A stretch of DNA of 64,000 bases from CAYGFH01 sp964430295 (GTDB lineage: Bacteria; Patescibacteriota; Microgenomatia; UBA10105; UBA927): contig CAYSEV010000001.1 in NCBI GenBank assembly GCA_964430295.1, positions 26,685-90,684 on the forward strand, given 5' to 3'. The translations under genes were made by a program, and so were the position numbers. Position 1 is the stretch's first letter; each line of letters begins with the position of its first letter. The notes under the pieces were generated by a model. The model worked only from the letters and a program-made list of their open reading frames with translations. It was not told where the DNA came from and searched no databases. Of the stretch, positions 24,001 through 27,500 are shown piece after piece.

Positions 24001-24321
24001 CCTAGCTCTGTATATGCAAAGATATTGGCCAGAGTCGGATCTGAATATTTCAAACAAAGTGATGAAGATATATATACAAAAAGGGGTACTGAGGCATACA
24101 ACTTACTTATTGATAAAGGATATTCACAGCGTGAGGCATTTGCCCTTCTGCAAGTTGAACGTTTGGCAAATTGGACTCAGGTTGCAAATCGGGTTCCAAA
24201 AAAACTTTCAACACAATCTTGGGGAGAAGAGTTGAACTACCAAATAGTAAAAGCTGTGGACAGATTGATAGGAAAAGTTATGGGAACCAGTGATACAGAT
24301 ATGAGCTGTTATGCTCAGTAA
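1..24321 (+). CDS. Giant modular protein A, 5'-partial (at least 8106 residues)
   Basis: The reading frame is open from the first base of the window, so the true start lies upstream; the ATG at 133 is only the first in-frame Met. Modules in order: helical/coiled-coil (1-1790), membrane cluster (1807-2740), a beta-rich, possibly propeller-like stretch (about 3535-4090), helical repeats (4800-6800), PP2C-like domain (6850-7780), three helical repeats, second PP2C-like domain (8970-9790), long charged helices (9800-12000), membrane cluster (14254-14565), kinase-like domain (16024-16600), HExxH metallopeptidase-like module (about 19900-20480), two coiled-coil/membrane hairpins (20700-21400), a Cys-bounded cassette with a beta module, and a second HExxH module (23626). 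The protein ends in SCYAQ. Cysteine is almost absent; by eye the first is at 15391. It is probably secreted or cell-surface, but its overall function is unknown. A second giant gene follows on the same strand after 234 bases. Confidence 0.95.
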   Translation, partial: NADVLAAKSEFEKAHQESEKARIAAESVTTSTVDPQLLKVAQTNMADALGELKVAEADLTQNREMADHYRQKLEQLRIQQTLQEHTTDEMAILSLGSPITRTDTTYVVDDESYDESYAIEAQDGEFFGEFGASVREIIGIGSPKKFGAIEVWLFDKNDIKTKTIFLVSEYAFNDPEIRSRLEQLGEVVQIQTGPTGISVIRTKDLQLHIFVKDFVYSKGGPQADVSTFDRVTVQLEAYANDVSTFAGPVDMPQIEKDILEAQQQYTAWSEKARLSQEDVARRLAAYTEAKRILKQLEESAETVADMAAYESAKTRENEAKARFEKAQSHADVLADWQKAKNEMHVLNPKATVEPIDLNTADDGAIVANTALMRAVEPVIVAEASTLYDMDIKRIGRVKVALLWIEFLKKYPNQITTEHRVRLYQGLVAAQKGLAAKDDLISAADKTLIEEVLANDVIIRIRDGFGVGSTPINTPMMKTFALDLMAYEQSVFETGKLNTDTEKKLKKQIADILDSKSTISDSLLATLPSRDPEVIWKKITDGLFNAAIANGSTNGNKNQNNPAANTSSVTPASGTSGQSTWLSRLWDRSSNWVKSGSNLGEKIFRGIVVGSIWVTAAVASAFLITVVFNSVMLLIPWYAGLISSAHVSYSLLAWIIPSLFMLSGLLNLSAPPIMPPTNASVVARVWHAVRNPYPWQNGLTKEQKPYVWGAFVGRYVLAGIINPMEIGMGLVDLTNGINHMVRPAIAPQTVEPNNTAVEPSAFRKWINKPTSPAFLSKTIRFLVNPRFRADDPEKRTGSSWGYVPHGVGLLGIFRVFQTPMAATIAIPFVAHDVYNLLRNDKPTGFWATVGDYFLFPTFWQKNTMTTGQRWLSFAGWVVSRGFLLLNPTTPYFGYTLIAQDILRMTNDFLAAKWAFQGKDLTVAPTTTGAGAPPPKEEDLTVSGKKTIGKQDVQTNSKLLAIVTNAENKGLKVIEYTVKAKDAGVKDQRIWVVEGAGVTPITNEYIIKLAAQRNSITAKAGFPGPGKYVDALSQEAITQGTAELSAVGDRQIVQEEAAISSMSDGSKLGIHYAADVAQYTDENLHIPDNELLDLSIVVHAKDQTGVLALLGNVYGGQWMSKNDYFAKWAKEEGIVTPLPKNIVTYKAFITWYETQAVFTSGAYSSQNGKLFVNGTPTQQVIAPDGKPITDLYKFRHLQGDFYMISAENAHGIFKINGTKAELIVAAHNNNFHDDVTQAGWITFDKEVDVKQASVLPYVDGSALFNAQTGNHVQISSLKNFERTGAYMLKSETIDPSERYVVFIQSNNKDATAKIGIIDLQNLDAGIVYSGQLTGHVSDIEFIDGNTIAVSEYGKEKGRIDLSATLGGNKTILPGVVKPVSAPNVYDSEGRNIKVGDTIEYKDNSGAKKAVVQGFTKTGQIIFMELNSTDGNKAKIAQGDIVARGVKVVSPDSSSPRPQPIPAVGVKQKLTTKGKITPGKDTLQVYAENKSTNSNVDTSKARVSWNVPSTLANITYGYAVTNNRGGIFVNGELQTGINNPIQKKSEFKKTSLTFGTATPSDTRPVLDVYAVFEDGDMRYYVPLSELENAELAVPIGPTKTVDQIIQELDAILATTVSEENLEIMQQSGEAASDLISQLTENGFYWVESQRDIVTLNATREKLIKLKPYFQKTKRLEDFNTMIAAIDGLLELAKASPQEVRNAEAVAKLQEEINASFDEIINNGISLDSINVFRIIIAQTIKNARALEGLTETALNHYSNNLTVLEKLRDVIMKMVPSLSVMNEIAEIQDLIDQLDLLIEAAKKTSHTPIGTSEAEILAALQNVQKTAISEFKANNIEDMQRDLADQRVDVMELVIASITMYPTDTEYLKEVAKIFDALKPGYEHTWSAWTYNDVYKALHEAIDHPSSSPTIPSGFKIAQYLGQQQQQLLAQLGLLGDVSILPVGGKTVQNALAAATNTTEAFVQLAERIFNEHQANRTLLTALSESIASVNPAFNLVWRWNALIRIQEEIDRLLKQPVQPTGAITYEVSKQRMSAPLESASDLKAGDYFQRKVKSGWESFQLKQSADGSYYTVEFKPDGTIKRIKAVSDPTSWGFVKENYRRFDPIQIMTTAKNMLTDLYTYGEAYDANNAEIVKTVLEEIKEMLGGEATLEPMKTQIGILEAVIAGGRPTKTTTPPILIATVEEATKQLNELFLDGASYLPANVGRVKASVDSIRTALANTPVSQTVTDQLLALDTVIQRNLPAEEKPVIDPNLHARPQTEQGITQPVLDPAKQPQEAQMAKTQVFTTQNTQIAVNEGSQQGNKLINSYGTPELFLAVDQKDLNSYNPSQYTGLRVQLKWDTPKLAGKLAKFGRATVLAEGKGQNGDFASRYAIGRFYELFYGLNGQVFAENVTDVPSRIRQIISQIDIELAYINKQHNTQAETTLSVALEFNGKLFTAWVGNSSIYVTRNGSIHLLSAPNDMVLGSSVEGRDTEFIHTSDTLAADLKTKAQRARNNGYPLAAIVEDWANSVDTAVNLQQGDQIALMTYGVDDLNVAQNATAVDPIASLINGLTGQKPAEAVIDRAISEAAIRNVQTPPMTTIIYTVGTSESVQPVAVKSLTTLRQERDAEVDQIIQNIEKGEVSPDADAIISDLKSRLSERIVLPVVQQNRIRAAAARKKASNEREQAWKAVLSTDLTAAVTDLTQAGIEDFWANAYEALGTAGRIFPEVEVAPEESAQKTAQPVTVVEIRDIIQKTSLKELRRQRDEVLIPAAIKSLANGKYTAGVGNIIKSIEEKLGGKVTVTRAQRAKLNGAAARGEAIWAYENLLTQASHWRGAPTIEIANATIQQIRSAIKQLEAFIEQMKASPVEEQPEVLGKTVPDITEKAAVTLPSVREAVNEAIVQTLIKIGVAYIESGDRSIIETELRGQLQKQKVDLTLIARPGQTAEAVLEELVTALVEDYAPAVKEHTADLSAIEPAKAMNKLEVAIDEATNAILARVSAEQQKTQTHTIGPVEIATNIGPKKTTGLSADAYGVPERFVSIKPGFATISQAQEDVQTVSPERIQQYGRANIVTHGLGQADSYASRYVVGRFYSLFYGIGVAALQPTLESTERVMAILAQIDGELIEQSAKQNTKLTASVAVTVQNGGLLQSIWVGNVQSHLVREGRVIPLTSPSSYVLGEGKALQQGVIQTHNDMPTLAPETFGPESDIVLANGDKIVLSSDEVISLYGGATAVVSEGQYAVSVTDANPAQTTVNSAIKTAWESNNSSYDALTTVVETITVSGKRVATKKETKLTEARKHAITSGVAPLAAFQAETPEELAVLETKASQAQVQRDAQLEETSDKGKGRRSRAKATTKKRMIQVQTHVGEVELLSTEPFSTQVVEVEKVVNDLDQSIARLESSPLLDIPQEDRADVATTLIAAQKTREDLTELHKKIQRLMEAKTAIQKQFGLTLFEWQELTTISSFGQLQKFVAQVQQRIEEDASIREAAANRAAKEETQQAQKQADIDALSKEGQLTLDSELKARQLESRIAMLEALESLRRVYEIQDSQYLQMENEQADAINAEIDAAWIAHEAEAALEQYWSVTLDIQEASALPSAERVQKYTNLRPKLEEAIDVIQSMDPRTYPEDVAYTLRVIATRSDERLADIDATIAADTQANALREARRVAIAAGLLTAKEAFEAKTVAEVETKQKAAQEQRQQNQQLAQEKATAEVATRKKAAITTAVTKIQKAINVPLVELSTLNVETILTAPELEALAAISAQGDETVIAAITTLSETQESARTAVEQAKAALEVIGHVNEVFTQQSATSIDGPDTGVLSLADTVGQVIETRLQQTEDLSNQTDAIVEDSLPPVAKEQIAAARKKVKARKDAITRVKGKVTAVRVAVKKTNTLIAQKTQTDKKPDAEYLSELSELNILLVEVSQDMKVAGLLSPVVTRAAALVKDEIAVAGPEALSTISESLEKAQKALQQQQEAIAKAKEARKDAGLPEEQKFIKGNPNVISDLIKSIVDTARYYLGFDRIKPTTVGVPTGLPDEESKQVEPEVIIPRWRILWSSTFQPARDLENRIARMEDSYAKIMTDMESEGFNNLDLLTVSAVDAVQMRTSIDAYRTRLRALVGTLSTVQNRYTRQNGRYSQSDRERLSGFLSDLQTRIDVSNESLDLLYTGLGEIVQRRDVFIDELPPVERPAFLLVEQVETALSVFPSINDGWSNKKELAKTLEESLAERERMYLVMRNDFLWNPPYISELGGVKEEAYQKYKKQFDALFEQWDNLNKAYEEMLKVMPDERVLGHVAGGRFVPSEQSPEFGGSRLSIDWSGDHIVIAYSLIGISDPASNWTLNGQPIALTPDHTIDIADGDVLAVAHGEYYGQTLEIHKNGEITFVSKTDQTLAQRATATSVKAAGGLIGWSVVSIVESSETQMKATDEFNALHKKNTQLPLLKMEKVEGQIKKTEKALTELNRHLSLLQSTVMDNVSGRSATRRNEIIAELTRRKEILEQDLLALKAKYADQGFSVNISMLNEPIRIERGQEAESPIPGVVINEDKTIQLTSSDQVENFVNGTPNAFGFIIQPGVGLPILTRNKLTGHLQAYFVLNEDGVLIVHEIPLAPWYRDTNKNIDALEIINHRIADIEMYDLENMFGTRAVGIYAEIINGTSILRKIRGDDGKTLIAITDATIPTVRNTMKEEIKNQIAAFKEQLKRTRRSDEQYDLIQKRIDELQALDKSDILKPDGWEDIAFISEKYERSLVHRVAIKAENFRSTYRKFPLVRWLNFASGIPFYASTVTMVTGVLGTVLGPVGLAIGPIVGPILWASPIPLNPSDFFWFGVDIFVKTVTAPFILPDTIVGMAARTHGFSDLPRLLEWLILPRFLGQVGYRVSPEQYTISSDVRRAGNNTEVWYVKKNIKKPKKITMNVFGKEVLIHDPNYGLYNIQKWRIPIPFIDHSFHILGSGYQSKFKIFLGKSQEYINLYVRVWEMQNKLRQKVPTERTKLLGGVASNGYLDEVQQTLALLATETDPGRIRTLEQYSRKLLTNIDELIIELTKLRDDTQSFIIREPRQMKGLDTAGISATLLALMDNKALLVSQLSVAQLRIQHDVIDGAIKGEVRNAAPSVRIALERAILLPQKLLNKLSQVFVKAGPQGAALEPTNCTSCYTALRDMNGYVTRAIADKSGKSNVLFDDANVVLQTEIDKLTRESGNALVLADAELAKSMLSAVVSEDPKAVREYLNNIHTQKLALSKIADKKRLSKEQKARLDDIIRLLNTLGDRIEDLVDVIDTPTIGVKADAVEKHQQILDIDDDFVVKEVNQIVTPRKITVASFVRMMSFFLPFLVEPAYDDTYVADVLSQVHVPELQKLHPERQYLRVRTRDIKYLANGTENFVYKGTFRYLENGELKTEVKIVKINRKEDSRELYGCYLAYVACLRSYVYMYSSIGKVIEEKYPDLKYFVPHHDLYHIGNLQNSLIVTEFVEYKSMSKYKFESEEERERLSKEIKAATQGLMEDLDKRYAFQFDFVGTDNLVIGKGADGLSHVMLLDPGMYDSRRVVLNKILGPISRSAMRVIDRFRAKQYIRIFEPSVWKTMGFRLQALRVGGFSKEDEPIARKVYDAGYRGASMAVLTDRIQKIRTYLPLTESIRTVLEGYKTIGSYLFDRYYLRIDSTNKAKVFLHVADWVKNKLPDAQIYQLWNAVAALPDDMRTSAANYVTIAVRRHVPTSQILGTLRNLTSQGTAQAGWKGIATDTSLTTVNDQAYTQYLYAAALPQLRTWIQGNTDTADIQSEITQIVGNMANLNPSTPTRGSPFTQVHIDAAIRALVADFSEIQRDALQNQVTPQTTQPSLQQDLIRIIQEVVKDPKEFIRTFIQSIKGSDFSFVRQLESVVKRLVSKITCGQAGRLIGIIYATDASAAACEPSLVSQTASFAPWTVISHVVKVGAALIAKPLTSQGLRQAYRAIMPVSPALSKPVYTIINKVEDEKYYVYEIKLQNSSHTFNVRISKFLSFDRNTTQSTGNIFLDWHTAYIESVVEGYDRALTINPNIFDTQYPLDTVDFDIRAINVDVLYESNFSNRIFDGIDVPENTIVLPGSVVQKFGQDPTVVTRTITGKLLLNAAYFGYSHDEALWLRIISKDPSALQAYHAQTDAQGVTTHLDEYHKIKDALIRALPSQLVVEAMKMNADELIQFFAQLNDEEWMNVLKTYFEQRGLSHDDQQKAVLSSLAANEKFVYYASFIKDVFKHQFSGDFIARARSEANSQPAFQRRMLRIFNSIQFEMDQTYIISFWKYPRRMFTLLRDIFYFERNFIPGDELDTHDVSSYERLMNLHWISLALETKSFTPELRNLTIQMFFSVMQKVLEGKRNADNGPISEYTDETHRYVVETNIVAFEKMYESLYPRGVSRKELDALANAVRNIVLKKGIYSIFGSSSAYESRAEEWYLRWIDTIPGLRGKYKITKSEEVLLSRAVLLMQHIPDFTTLSAHDREVIGASLLRYLGIPDARAKYLSSLFVLTRKDTSVETVLNDYANAQYDGLIKKYSARYTPQQMQKNIALAKQAAEAKIKNRNAKVADLLNLPDTDENRIQVFLDGYDVNPENVLFYDSEVYVDTSYKKQWEALYLTRLFYIQDEAYMSEKSGIPAADLRRASDETLRIFRSEYEEVFKRAYPNAEIIPSVFESANALFKTINMIGNPLVVIPPTSVMGPSTFEEISVNAGSANIIGRSHMINAAVYFSYGNSVYPLIDSSVHELWHLARRVNDRGTMNSMYRYLPQSMWHQLEEGTVTNLERKAMTIAYPGVPIISMADYAMAEQSYLSMLQSLRQVLPTMSDTEFDRLKAKMEIGDYYEVVTMLGGWDAFNTFLEANKIGNLPYFEYTFGRNKLTDATGMQTVQMAQRTSSNISASNDTNHSDMAGVPTLTQTAEFVEVKQALQGAQRQLEGYQENLMEMERSLNFVKIGRFIASVIGIGGVLVLLTASVILATTYLIPGIIMAAVTAVPVAISLPFIIGAFNTSIVYPLEENITDVKVEVIDQQQVIKTLQENPLFTEPALQDLKKEMIQQETAHMEATHDVLIETQDTLDFWKRVRTVIMAILATGAIFVGVILFFLTGMPAALAALFMTLPVVTIMGGIFMGMQIIPIAPLANDVRDLQKTYELQKNYIQKLQGKTSETAPKLKVANDPCTGEGAFRLFGRVFAAGPCPIIPLGATVPVVTTGGKTTDIALPAGKYVIAQTEEEAAQSTAEKAEPIIGTIHGMQTGNEFIRIFPTVPSTTYPEPFIINYAGYVKAHPVEENIQATKEQGTQMLKSGLSYPSWRLDSKSEKRVKLATDTLPKGQYWWWRKIDPVTLQPIGDRILIKNNQGEMPTIKPGETIAVGTFNADKSGNPTTFMAATYVFDGDVILGIKTGSDAIGPSSTTTNNSQSTRQSSKPSTFPKIYASIIAFIFDPFGRLAEILSTNGNIVTAEELRQSVSLRKSNTDADGNFTLDYLISLVGESRSVLRKLVQYMMNLDFAYEDIRDIVEEIVSGQFGSRTDKLVNSRRVNIAIVSAIMYDNSIYGSKVPMPYTMKEALKAANLYLEQGDDSIVTRLISVGILENRAQQIKQMLDSVNSAGWDQQISRIGIVPVLLTQAELVAYDITERAAGQLYEEARRCSGLSLLPTVYADAGTNTSCSAMGRIVSTMPQIIPIIESSWETLPGRFRRIWLNLWNFPTSSLTINTSPGNDDTVSISQEQIYAATLDYMGQLFAQNTNGNTEEILSQVTTYARNQGLNQIQIDKLSLAMEVMGKNRIRSEELLAQYKDPKDLFYAMFGLRPWFPITAERVGVNIAFRLYDIDNARLVEKFIPPIKDKNPLKNSINYIYWLINRPFRFAYGLFNGGQMHHDTNMADTKYLVVTVNRSFLGLFVKPSLTHELQHAQNHILGSAGLFGTINKEIISNAVAALRQENLTTSRISETEYENLLRTYYYEKQAYSEEELADELLAFLSQEPGKVNPIKRLYLYYMYMPAPGNRFFEKTGKLENKVLETLIPKDPLTNTPSSVYAKILARVGSEYFKQSDEDIYTKRGTEAYNLLIDKGYSQREAFALLQVERLANWTQVANRVPKKLSTQSWGEELNYQIVKAVDRLIGKVMGTSDTDMSCYAQ
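1807..2740 (+). other. Membrane-segment cluster 1 of giant protein A
   Basis: After a Ser/Asn/Gly-rich linker (about 1650-1750) there are two to three strongly hydrophobic segments (1807-2010), then further semi-hydrophobic, Trp- and Pro-rich segments to about 2740. This would insert the protein in a membrane far from its N-terminus. No family was recognised. Confidence 0.7.
6850..7780 (+). other. PP2C-like phosphatase domain 1, degenerate
   Basis: The order of motifs follows the PP2C (PPM) fold: EGKGQ where DGHGG is expected, then ASRYAI, a helix, AETTLSVAL in the position of the GsTa strand, then AWVGNSSIYV where VGDSRxY is expected, and finally a strand plus TYG where SDG is expected. The Asp residues that bind metal in active PP2C enzymes are replaced, so it probably does not hydrolyse phosphate. 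It is followed by helical repeats and by a second copy 2.1 kb downstream. The fold assignment rests on motif order only. Confidence 0.55.
7792..8968 (+). repeat. Three helical repeats of about 138 residues between the PP2C-like domains
   Basis: Repeat units begin near 7792 (SLTTLRQERD), 8209 (SLKELRRQRD) and 8617 (SVREAVNEAI), with periods of 417 and 408 bases. Each unit is an all-helical segment with a conserved start and a following Gln/Arg/Ala-rich helix; units 1 and 2 also share an AAR-type motif. The third copy is the most diverged. Confidence 0.55.
8970..9790 (+). other. PP2C-like phosphatase domain 2, degenerate
   Basis: This is a paralogue of the domain at 6850-7780. The shared motif order is HGLGQ, ASRYVVGRFYSLFYG (ASRYAIGRFYELFYG in copy 1), then SIWVGNVQSHLVREG and GDKIVLSSDE. 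Key Asp positions again differ from the PP2C consensus, for example VGN instead of VGD, although SSDE keeps one Asp. It is probably a binding or structural derivative rather than an active phosphatase. Confidence 0.55.
9820..11500 (+). other. Charged helical region with an internal repeat
   Basis: Long Ala/Glu/Lys/Gln-rich helices. Two segments, starting near 9832 and 10938, share the pattern EAR(K/R)xAI, a Gly, then AxEAxFxA-type spacing and a run of Gln/Lys, suggesting an old duplication. Coiled-coil potential is high. No enzymatic motif was seen. Confidence 0.45.
14254..14565 (+). other. Membrane-segment cluster 2 of giant protein A
   Basis: A Gly/Pro-rich hydrophobic hairpin (GVLGTVLGPVGLAIGP) is followed by a second hydrophobic stretch ending near 14565. 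It sits between a charged helical region and the Cys pair at 15391-15402. Confidence 0.65.
15388..15402 (+). other. Cys pair (NCTSC), possible degenerate cassette
   Basis: These are the first cysteines in protein A. They follow a QVFVKAGPQGAALEP stretch that resembles the right half of the cassettes, but the left cysteine is missing. It may be a decayed copy. Confidence 0.35.
16024..16600 (+). other. Protein-kinase-like / phosphotransferase-like domain, degenerate
   Basis: The strand NGTENFVYKGTF resembles a glycine-rich loop and is followed by VKIVKINR, a candidate VAIK-type Lys. Further on, FQFDFVGTDNLV takes the place of the HxDxxxxN catalytic loop, and MLLDPG takes the place of DFG. The Asp (16477-16479), Asn and Asp (16546-16548) positions are retained while the His and Phe are not. 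It contains the only two cysteines of protein A outside cassette-type or terminal contexts. Activity is uncertain. Confidence 0.5.
17602..17664 (+). other. Cys-bounded VxA-type cassette A1
   Basis: Cys at 17602 and 17662 (C-x19-C) with the core LIGIIYATDAS. I at -3 and A at -1 fit a type I signal peptidase site. It sits between two unrelated stretches of protein A. Confidence 0.65.
20146..20475 (+). other. HExxH metallopeptidase-like module 1
   Basis: HELWH lies at 20146-20160 (window residue about 6716). About 26 residues on comes LEEGTVTN (Glu codons at 20239-20244), a plausible third zinc ligand of a gluzincin type. The module ends with MLGGWDAF (GGWDAF at 20458-20475), which recurs as IFGGWDAF after the HExxH module of giant protein B at 34270. 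Zinc peptidase activity is inferred from the motifs. Confidence 0.65.
20700..21400 (+). other. Two coiled-coil/membrane-hairpin repeats
   Basis: A helix precedes a hydrophobic hairpin at 20761-20960, and a second helix precedes another hairpin at about 21142-21338; each hairpin is two spans. A helix and then cassette A2 follow. Giant protein B has the same order at 25960-26590, so this block is a shared module. Confidence 0.7.
21442..21498 (+). other. Cys-bounded VxA cassette A2
   Basis: Cys at 21442 and 21496 (C-x17-C) with the core LFGRVFAAGPC, nearly the same as cassettes B1 (LFGQVYAEGPC) and B2 (IFGRVYAAG) of giant protein B. DPC precedes it, as in B2. Confidence 0.8.
21499..21760 (+). 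other. Post-cassette beta module (copy in protein A)
   Basis: A segment of roughly 85 residues with the pattern G-x-Y-V-I-x-Q-T-x-E, a Gly-Thr-Ile turn, then a hydrophobic-Phe-Pro-x(6-9)-P-F-I-I strand. The same pattern follows cassettes B1 (26650-26930) and B2 (30985-31250), so cassette and module travel together. Confidence 0.55.
22852..22911 (+). other. Cys-bounded VxA cassette A3
   Basis: Cys at 22852 and 22909 (C-x18-C) with the core LLPTVYADAG. The VYA site fits signal peptidase -3/-1 preferences. Confidence 0.7.
23626..23900 (+). other. HExxH metallopeptidase-like module 2
   Basis: HELQH lies at 23626-23640 in an AT-rich segment. Downstream, EEELADELLAFL could supply the third ligand or the glutamate helix. 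The GGWDAF motif seen after two other modules is absent. Confidence 0.5.
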
Positions 24322-24492
24322 TTACCTCGTTTAGATTGTTATAAAGATCCAAACAATAGTAAATATTATTTATATAGCATTTGTTATTTATTTATATATA
24401 TTGATATATAAAGATATACTATAATCTTCATTCGCTGACCAAGTCCTTTTGCACTACATACAGTTATATTTAGTGGGAATTTTTAACGTTTC

Positions 24493-24498
24493 TATAAT
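24493..24498 (+). promoter_or_regulatory. Candidate -10 element (TATAAT) of giant gene B
   Basis: A perfect TATAAT with no good -35 at 16-18 bases. Transcription starting near 24505 would leave about a 50-base leader before the ATG at 24556. A second perfect TATAAT at 24420-24425 is an alternative. Confidence 0.4.
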
Positions 24499-24543
24499 AA
24501 TAATATATTGCATGTTTTCACGGGATTCTTCATACTAAAAACT

Positions 24544-24547
24544 GAGG
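24544..24547 (+). promoter_or_regulatory. Ribosome-binding site GAGG of giant gene B
   Basis: GAGG lies 8 bases before the ATG at 24556. It decides the start: the longer alternative would begin at a TTG (24508) with no Shine-Dalgarno sequence. Confidence 0.6.
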
Positions 24548-24555
24548 CTATTTTT

Positions 24556-27500
24556 ATGGTCGGGATGCTTCAGTATTTATTTGCTTTTGTATCACATATT
24601 TTTACTCTTTTCACGAAGCGTTTTTCTCATGGACTTCAAAGCAAAAAACACCATTCTATAGTTTTTGGGGGAATGAGTGGGATGGTCGTAGGATTCATTC
24701 TTTCGTTCTCGATCATATATGGTATTTCACAGGATTGCAGATCTGCCATACATCAACTCGTCTCTTTTAAGCTTATTCCTGTTGTCCATGCTGCGCAAAA
24801 CTGTCCTGTATTGCCGCCTGCAGAGGTCGCTGCCGCAAAAGCGAATGCGGTAAAGAAAGAATCACAGCTACGTGGTTTTGCTAAAGTATTGAATCAGCCG
24901 TATGCCATCACATTTTTCCAATACCTCAACCAACTTCTGGGAGGATCCTCAAAAACTGCTAATACTGCCGATAAGACCGCTTCTACACCTCTAGAAAATA
25001 CTTCGTCCTTAAATAACATTAGTGAAGATAAAGTACTTAATGGACAGGCTGCAAAAGAACATATATTGGCGCTCGCCCGGAAATACAAAGGTGTTTTATC
25101 AACGCAATTACTTTCCCATATTGAAACTGCAATTGGCGTCGGAATGCTTCCGAAAGAATATATGTCTTTTAATGATGGAGAAAAAATTCAATTTTTAGCA
25201 GGAGGGCAGAGCAGTGCTCTATTTACACCGGCTGTATTACAAAAACTTGCAGATTACGCACTTGTCGATCCTCGTATTGCTATCGGACAATTTAGTGAGA
25301 TGGCAGCAGCAACATACGCAGAACAACTACCTCAGGAATCAGATATCCGTTTGGCAATCGTCAAGTTGAAAGAAATGGGTGTGAATCAATATTCACTAAA
25401 GTTACAACTGTTTTCTGACGGTCAACCGTTATGGATTGTTAATACCAGTGGACAGAGTTTCGTAATTCGTGCAAAAAAAACAACAATACCAATCGAAGAA
25501 GTACGTTCAAGAATTGCCTCGTTGGGAGATACCATACCTTTTACCTATGCTGAACAATTAGCTCCGGGTAAGGTCTTGTTATTTATCAGAAATCTTAGCT
25601 ATGACAATGATGGTGAATATGTGAAGCTTCCGGAACAGGCATCATTTGTGGAAAAAGTGCTTGAACGATTCCGAGATTTAGGATTTGAACCGGATTTTGT
25701 GCATGAGTCATATATGAATCTCCAAAACTTCATGTATTCAAAATTCTATGGAAAGATGTTTTACGTTGATCAGGACGTATTTGATGAATTACTCAAGTCT
25801 GATGGTATTAAACCAAATGATAAAGTTACGCGTGCCGTAAACTCGCAACTGGAAGAGCTTTCCAAACGAAGTAGTGTGAAGACGCCCGACACAGCGCCAT
25901 CTTCAGTGACGCCGAATCCAAGCTCAGCGCTGAATACGGCTAAGCAACAAGCAGTTGTTTCACGTCTCAAACTGGCACTTGATGGTGCAAACAATGCTCT
26001 GGTAAACTCTCAGCGAAATTTCTGGTTTGCCGCTGTAGGAACTATTGTATTTGCCATCGGTATGATCGCAATTATGGCTACAGTGCCATGGCTTATAGTC
26101 CCCGCTGCATTGGCGCTTCTAGTAACAGTTCCTTCGAGTATGTTTTTGATTCCTAATTTCTATATGTCTATGGATACGAATAGGCAAACACTGCAATCCG
26201 CACAAGCTCAATACATAAGTGCACAAAATGATTTACTCATTCTGGAACGTTCTCAGGCATCTGCTACACCGTTAAATATTTCAAGCGAACAAGCTAAAGC
26301 CCGAGCACAGGAAACACTGGATGCTGCCACAAAAGCAAACAATGTCGCGTTTAATAATCTGGTCTTTGGTTCTGCCGCTACAATCGCTATAGTATTCCTT
26401 GCGGTAGCGGTTATGATGATATCGCCGGGTCTTTTTGTTCTTCCGTCAGCTATCGCGCTTGTCGGTGTTGTGCTCTTAAGTTCCTTTGGACTTTTTAGAC
26501 TCTCTTCTAATTTCAACACTTCACTAAGTACCTTGCGAGGAACTCAACAAGTCGTAAAAACAGGAGTGTCTCAAGTAATATCTAAAGATAATCCATGCAA
26601 ACCCACTGGTTTTCACCTATTCGGTCAAGTATATGCAGAAGGACCATGTATCATTCTGAGTGTAGGCGGAGATCCAGTTGCAACAGCTAAAGAAGGGGAA
26701 AAGGGCGAACCAATTCCGTCAACACCTGCTCAAATACTTCCAGGATCAACATATGTTGTAGGGACATTTGATGAACTCAAGAATGTAACAGAGGGGAAAG
26801 ACTCTGTAGGAACACAAATCAAAGAGATCCCGTCAGACCAGTATGTAAAGGTATTCCCACCAGTAGGAGCTACGGGTCCAAACAATCAGCCAATTCAACC
26901 GTTTGTTGTGGATGTGCCGACGATTTATGCAACGCAGCAGGCCAATCAACCAATACAGCAACAAAATTCTGGTGCGAAAGTTAACATGTCTGACTCATCA
27001 CCCAATACCACTACGACTATTCGAAATACCATTAATAGAATATTAGATATTCGCTCTTGGTTCCCATCTCCATATTCGATAATCCAAAATAACATTGTTC
27101 TACGCATGTTCGCTCCATTTATTAGTCCAGTTACCACCTCGATTAGCCCTTGGAGTATATTTGGACGGGGAAGATCTGAACCCATACAAGAAATTGCAAA
27201 TATAGTATCCAGTGAAGAAGCACAACAATATGTAATCAGCAAATATAATGCCATGATAAGCGCGTTAGAAAGTGGTGCAAAATTATCATCTACTAGGACA
27301 ACCATGATGAGAGCAGAGGCTATTGCGGGATTAATAGCAAGCCCTGCTGAAAATATAGATGCGGCTAATCGTCGATACGCGATGGCATTTATTCTCATGA
27401 ATACGCTTGTTGATAGAGAATTAGCACACCCTCGCCAGGTTGAACGGTTTTTCATGGTACGCACATCAAAAGGCATACGGCTTATCTATACAGATGGTAA

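Larger units (their letters stand above)
24322..24555. other. AT-rich spacer between the two giant genes
   Basis: These 234 bases hold no convincing ORF. They contain two perfect TATAAT hexamers on the + strand (24420-24425 and 24493-24498) and the GAGG ribosome-binding site of the next gene. No clear terminator hairpin for the upstream gene was seen. Confidence 0.6.

Noticed and set aside
24322..24555. Single gene split by a stop or frameshift between the two giants
   Set aside because: The 234-base spacer is AT-rich and non-coding, has candidate -10 elements, and the second gene starts with its own membrane anchor.
24508..24556. Longer start of giant gene B at 24508
   Set aside because: The codon is TTG without a Shine-Dalgarno site, whereas ATG 24556 has GAGG at 8 bases.
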